DNA from: Phycisphaerae bacterium
GTDB lineage: Bacteria > Planctomycetota > Phycisphaerae > Phycisphaerales > SM1A02
DNA: 7,155 nt
Assembly: GCA_002690755.1 (NCBI GenBank)
Contig: NZFT01000018.1
Location: 3,709 to 10,863, forward strand
Reading direction: 5' to 3'
Position numbers and translations under genes: made by a program. Under the pieces are notes generated by a model, which did no database searches, was not told the DNA's origin, and saw only the letters and a program-made list of their open reading frames with translations. This document shows positions 5,529 through 7,155 of this stretch, one piece after another. The stretch's first letter is position 1, and every line of letters starts with the position of its first letter.

Positions 5529-5785
5529 TGAGCGGTTCCGCTTCCCCCGAATGCCCACGGCCACCAGTCCGAAGCGGCCGATCGCCTCCGGGGCCTGGCT
5601 TCGCGCCCGCCGCGATGTCCACGCCGGCATCGGTCGCCGGGGCGAATGCGTCGATCGTGAGTCCGAAGGTCGTGACGTCCCGGTCCGAACCGATCGACCC
5701 TTGTTGAGGCTGGGTTTCGTGGGCATCCTCGACCTGGATGGAGATTCCCATGACGCCTCGTCCACCCGCGGCGAAGACGCCACCG
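5529..5785 (-). pseudogene. Decayed, frameshifted remnant of a fourth family paralogue (C-terminal half)
   Basis: Read on the minus strand, one frame gives G-G-V-F-A-A-G-G-R-G-V-M-G-I-S-I-Q-V and then D-V-T-T-F-G-L-T-I-D-A-F-A-P-A-T-D-A-G-V-D-I-A-A-G-A-K. These match paralogue 1 G-A-F-A-G-G-G-S-G-Y-L-G-F-T-I-E-V and A-T-T-F-E-L-T-I-D-G-F-A-Y-E-T-E-A-G-V-G-I-E-A-G-A-I. Near 5600 the match jumps by one base to another frame, Q-A-P-E-A-I-G-R-F-G-L-V-A-V-G-I-R-G-K-R, equal to the P-A-P-G / R-R-K-R tail with two residues missing. The Y-G-W-I-x-V-D-W block is degraded to Q-G-S-I-G-S-D-R-D, and the codon aligned to the TGA stop reads TCA (5529-5531). No N-terminal half, signal peptide or ribosome site is found; homology fades just before the start of the plus-strand enzyme gene. 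The right boundary is approximate. Confidence 0.75.
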
Positions 5786-5807
5786 TGATCTCGTAGACTT
5801 GATCGCG

Positions 5808-7155
5808 ATGAAGATCCGCCTCCTTGAACATCGCATCCAGCGGACGCTCGTTCATACCAGGCTGCCCTTCAAGTTCGGTGTTCAGATCCTTCGGGCCGTG
5901 CCGCTCGCGGAACTTCGAATCGAGGTCGAGACCGACGACGGAAGACGCGGCACGGGTCACGCGTCGGATCTGCTGGTGCCCAAGTGGTTCGAAAAGAACC
6001 CCGCCACCACGCCGGAACAGGACTCGGCGGCGTTGGCGACCAGCATCGAACAGGCCGCCGAAGTCGCACAAGCGGCCACCGACGCGGCCGGTCCGCATCC
6101 CGCCTTCGACATCGTGGAGATCGCCCGCTTCGAACGGGTCGGCGCGAGGGATCATCAGGATGCGGACGTGCTGGTCCGAGGATTCGGCGTCGCGATGGTC
6201 GAACGGGCGCTGATCGACGCGGTCTGCCGCCTCGCCGGATGTTCGTTCCACGCGGCCGTGACCGGGGATCTCTTCGGTTTCCAATCACACCGCCTGATCT
6301 CCGAGACGAAAGGCTGGTCCCCCACCGACCTTCCATCACCGGCGACGTCGATCGCGGTCCGCCACACCGTCGGCATGCTCGATCCCCTCGCCACGGACGA
6401 GATCCCCGCGTCCGACCGGGTCGAGGACGGGCTCCCGCAGTCCCTGGAGGAGGTCGTCGCCGCGTACGGCGTACGTCGTTTCAAGGTGAAGATCGGAGGC
6501 GACCAGCCGGCCAACGCCGCGCGGCTTCGCGCGGTCGCCGCCCTGGTCGGAGATGAAGTCGGAGACGAGGCGGTCTTCACCCTCGACGGCAACGAGCAGT
6601 GCGAGGATCTCGAGGGACTCGCCGGGATGCTGGAGGACCTCGGCCGCGATTCCGCGACCGCCCCCCTGATCGAACGACTCGCCCTCGTCGAACAGCCTCT
6701 TCCACGGCGCGAGACCTTCGACGAGTCGCGGCGGGCCGGCATCGCCCGCATCGGTCGCATCGCGCCGGTGGTGATCGACGAGGCCGACACCGACCGGGAC
6801 GCGTTCCGCCGTGCGATCGACCTCGGTTACGCGGGCGTGAGCGTGAAGGCCTGCAAGGGCGTGTTCCGGGCGCTGGCGAATCGCGGACTGGTCGAGGTCC
6901 GTCGTGCCTCGGGGGATGGTCGCTGCTTCCAGAGCGGCGAAGACCTGACCAACCTCGGGTCGATCCCGCTGCAGCAGGATCTCGCCCTGCAGGCCACCAT
7001 CGGCGTGGCCGACGTCGAGCGGAACGGTCACCACTACTTCCGAGGGCTCGACCATCTTTCCGAGACCGTCGCGAACAGGCTCGTCGACGAACTCCCCGCC
7101 CTGTACGGGGCGTCCGACGGCCTGACCCGCCTTCGGGTCCGTGAAGGACGAATCG
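5808..7155 (+). CDS. Enolase-superfamily enzyme, muconate lactonizing / dipeptide epimerase-like (3' end beyond window)
   Basis: A frame open from ATG 5808 to the right edge, at least 449 residues, nearly complete. It fits the enolase superfamily, whose members abstract a proton alpha to a carboxylate using a Mg2+ site in a TIM barrel. An N-terminal capping domain (L-P-F-K-F-G, then R-I-E-V-E-T-D-D-G-R-R-G-T-G) precedes the barrel. Barrel motifs appear in order: F-K-V-K-I-G with K226 and K228 (the K-x-K of the MLE subgroup), L-D-G-N-E-Q (D260, N262), V-E-Q-P-L (E295), V-I-D-E-A-D (D324, E325) and V-K-A-C-K-G (K347). These match the expected Lys pair, three metal ligands and opposite Lys. The Lys pair lies about 60 residues later than in typical 360-residue members, so the cap carries extra sequence (about 65-120 and 150-200). 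No Shine-Dalgarno is visible. The substrate cannot be told; epimerase, cycloisomerase or dehydratase are all possible. Confidence 0.85.
   Translation, partial: MKIRLLEHRIQRTLVHTRLPFKFGVQILRAVPLAELRIEVETDDGRRGTGHASDLLVPKWFEKNPATTPEQDSAALATSIEQAAEVAQAATDAAGPHPAFDIVEIARFERVGARDHQDADVLVRGFGVAMVERALIDAVCRLAGCSFHAAVTGDLFGFQSHRLISETKGWSPTDLPSPATSIAVRHTVGMLDPLATDEIPASDRVEDGLPQSLEEVVAAYGVRRFKVKIGGDQPANAARLRAVAALVGDEVGDEAVFTLDGNEQCEDLEGLAGMLEDLGRDSATAPLIERLALVEQPLPRRETFDESRRAGIARIGRIAPVVIDEADTDRDAFRRAIDLGYAGVSVKACKGVFRALANRGLVEVRRASGDGRCFQSGEDLTNLGSIPLQQDLALQATIGVADVERNGHHYFRGLDHLSETVANRLVDELPALYGASDGLTRLRVREGRI

Noticed and set aside
5398..5796. Plus-strand frame of 132 codons over the dead paralogue
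   Set aside because: It is antisense to the sequence that aligns with the family and has no homology or ribosome site of its own.
5226..6284. 352-codon minus-strand frame covering the dead paralogue and the start of the enzyme gene
   Set aside because: Only a short stretch (the Q-A-P-E-A-I-G-R-F-G-L part) has homology; the rest is antisense to the enolase-type gene. It is an accidental open frame through a pseudogene.

Overview
The window looks like chromosomal DNA from a high-GC planctomycete, most likely of the Phycisphaerae. That assignment is an inference. It rests on the C-terminal sorting tails of the form P-A-P-G, short hydrophobic stretch, R-R-K-R on several secreted proteins, and on strongly GC-biased third codon positions. 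No rRNA or other marker gene is present to test it.

Layout. (1) Positions 1-2382, plus strand: the C-terminal three quarters of an RND-family efflux pump inner-membrane subunit, cut by the left edge. (2) Positions 2422-2488: a strong hairpin that probably terminates both the pump gene and the gene converging on it. (3) Positions 2513-5259, minus strand: three complete paralogous genes for secreted, roughly 215-227-residue proteins with PEP-CTERM-type tails. Each has its own Shine-Dalgarno sequence, its own downstream hairpin and a long upstream region, so they look like three single-gene units and not one operon. (4) Positions about 5529-5785, minus strand: a decayed, frameshifted, N-terminally truncated fourth member of the same family. 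(5) Positions 5808-7155, plus strand: most of a gene for an enolase-superfamily enzyme of the muconate-lactonizing/dipeptide-epimerase type. It is open at the right edge.

The centre of interest is the tandem family of secreted proteins. They share a signal peptide region, a G-Y-G-S / A-G-H-N block, a G-Y-L-G-F block, a Y-G-W-I-x-V-x-W...F-E-L-T-I-D-G-x-A-Y-E-T block and a nearly identical sorting tail, while the middle differs. The 3' ends of genes 1 and 3 are nearly identical even at synonymous sites, the hairpins downstream are related, and part of the upstream DNA is also related. With the decayed fourth copy, this is a birth-and-death family shaped by duplication and probably gene conversion. 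Their function is not known from sequence. They are expected to be exported and handled by an exosortase encoded elsewhere. Nothing links the pump or the enolase-type enzyme to them beyond proximity.
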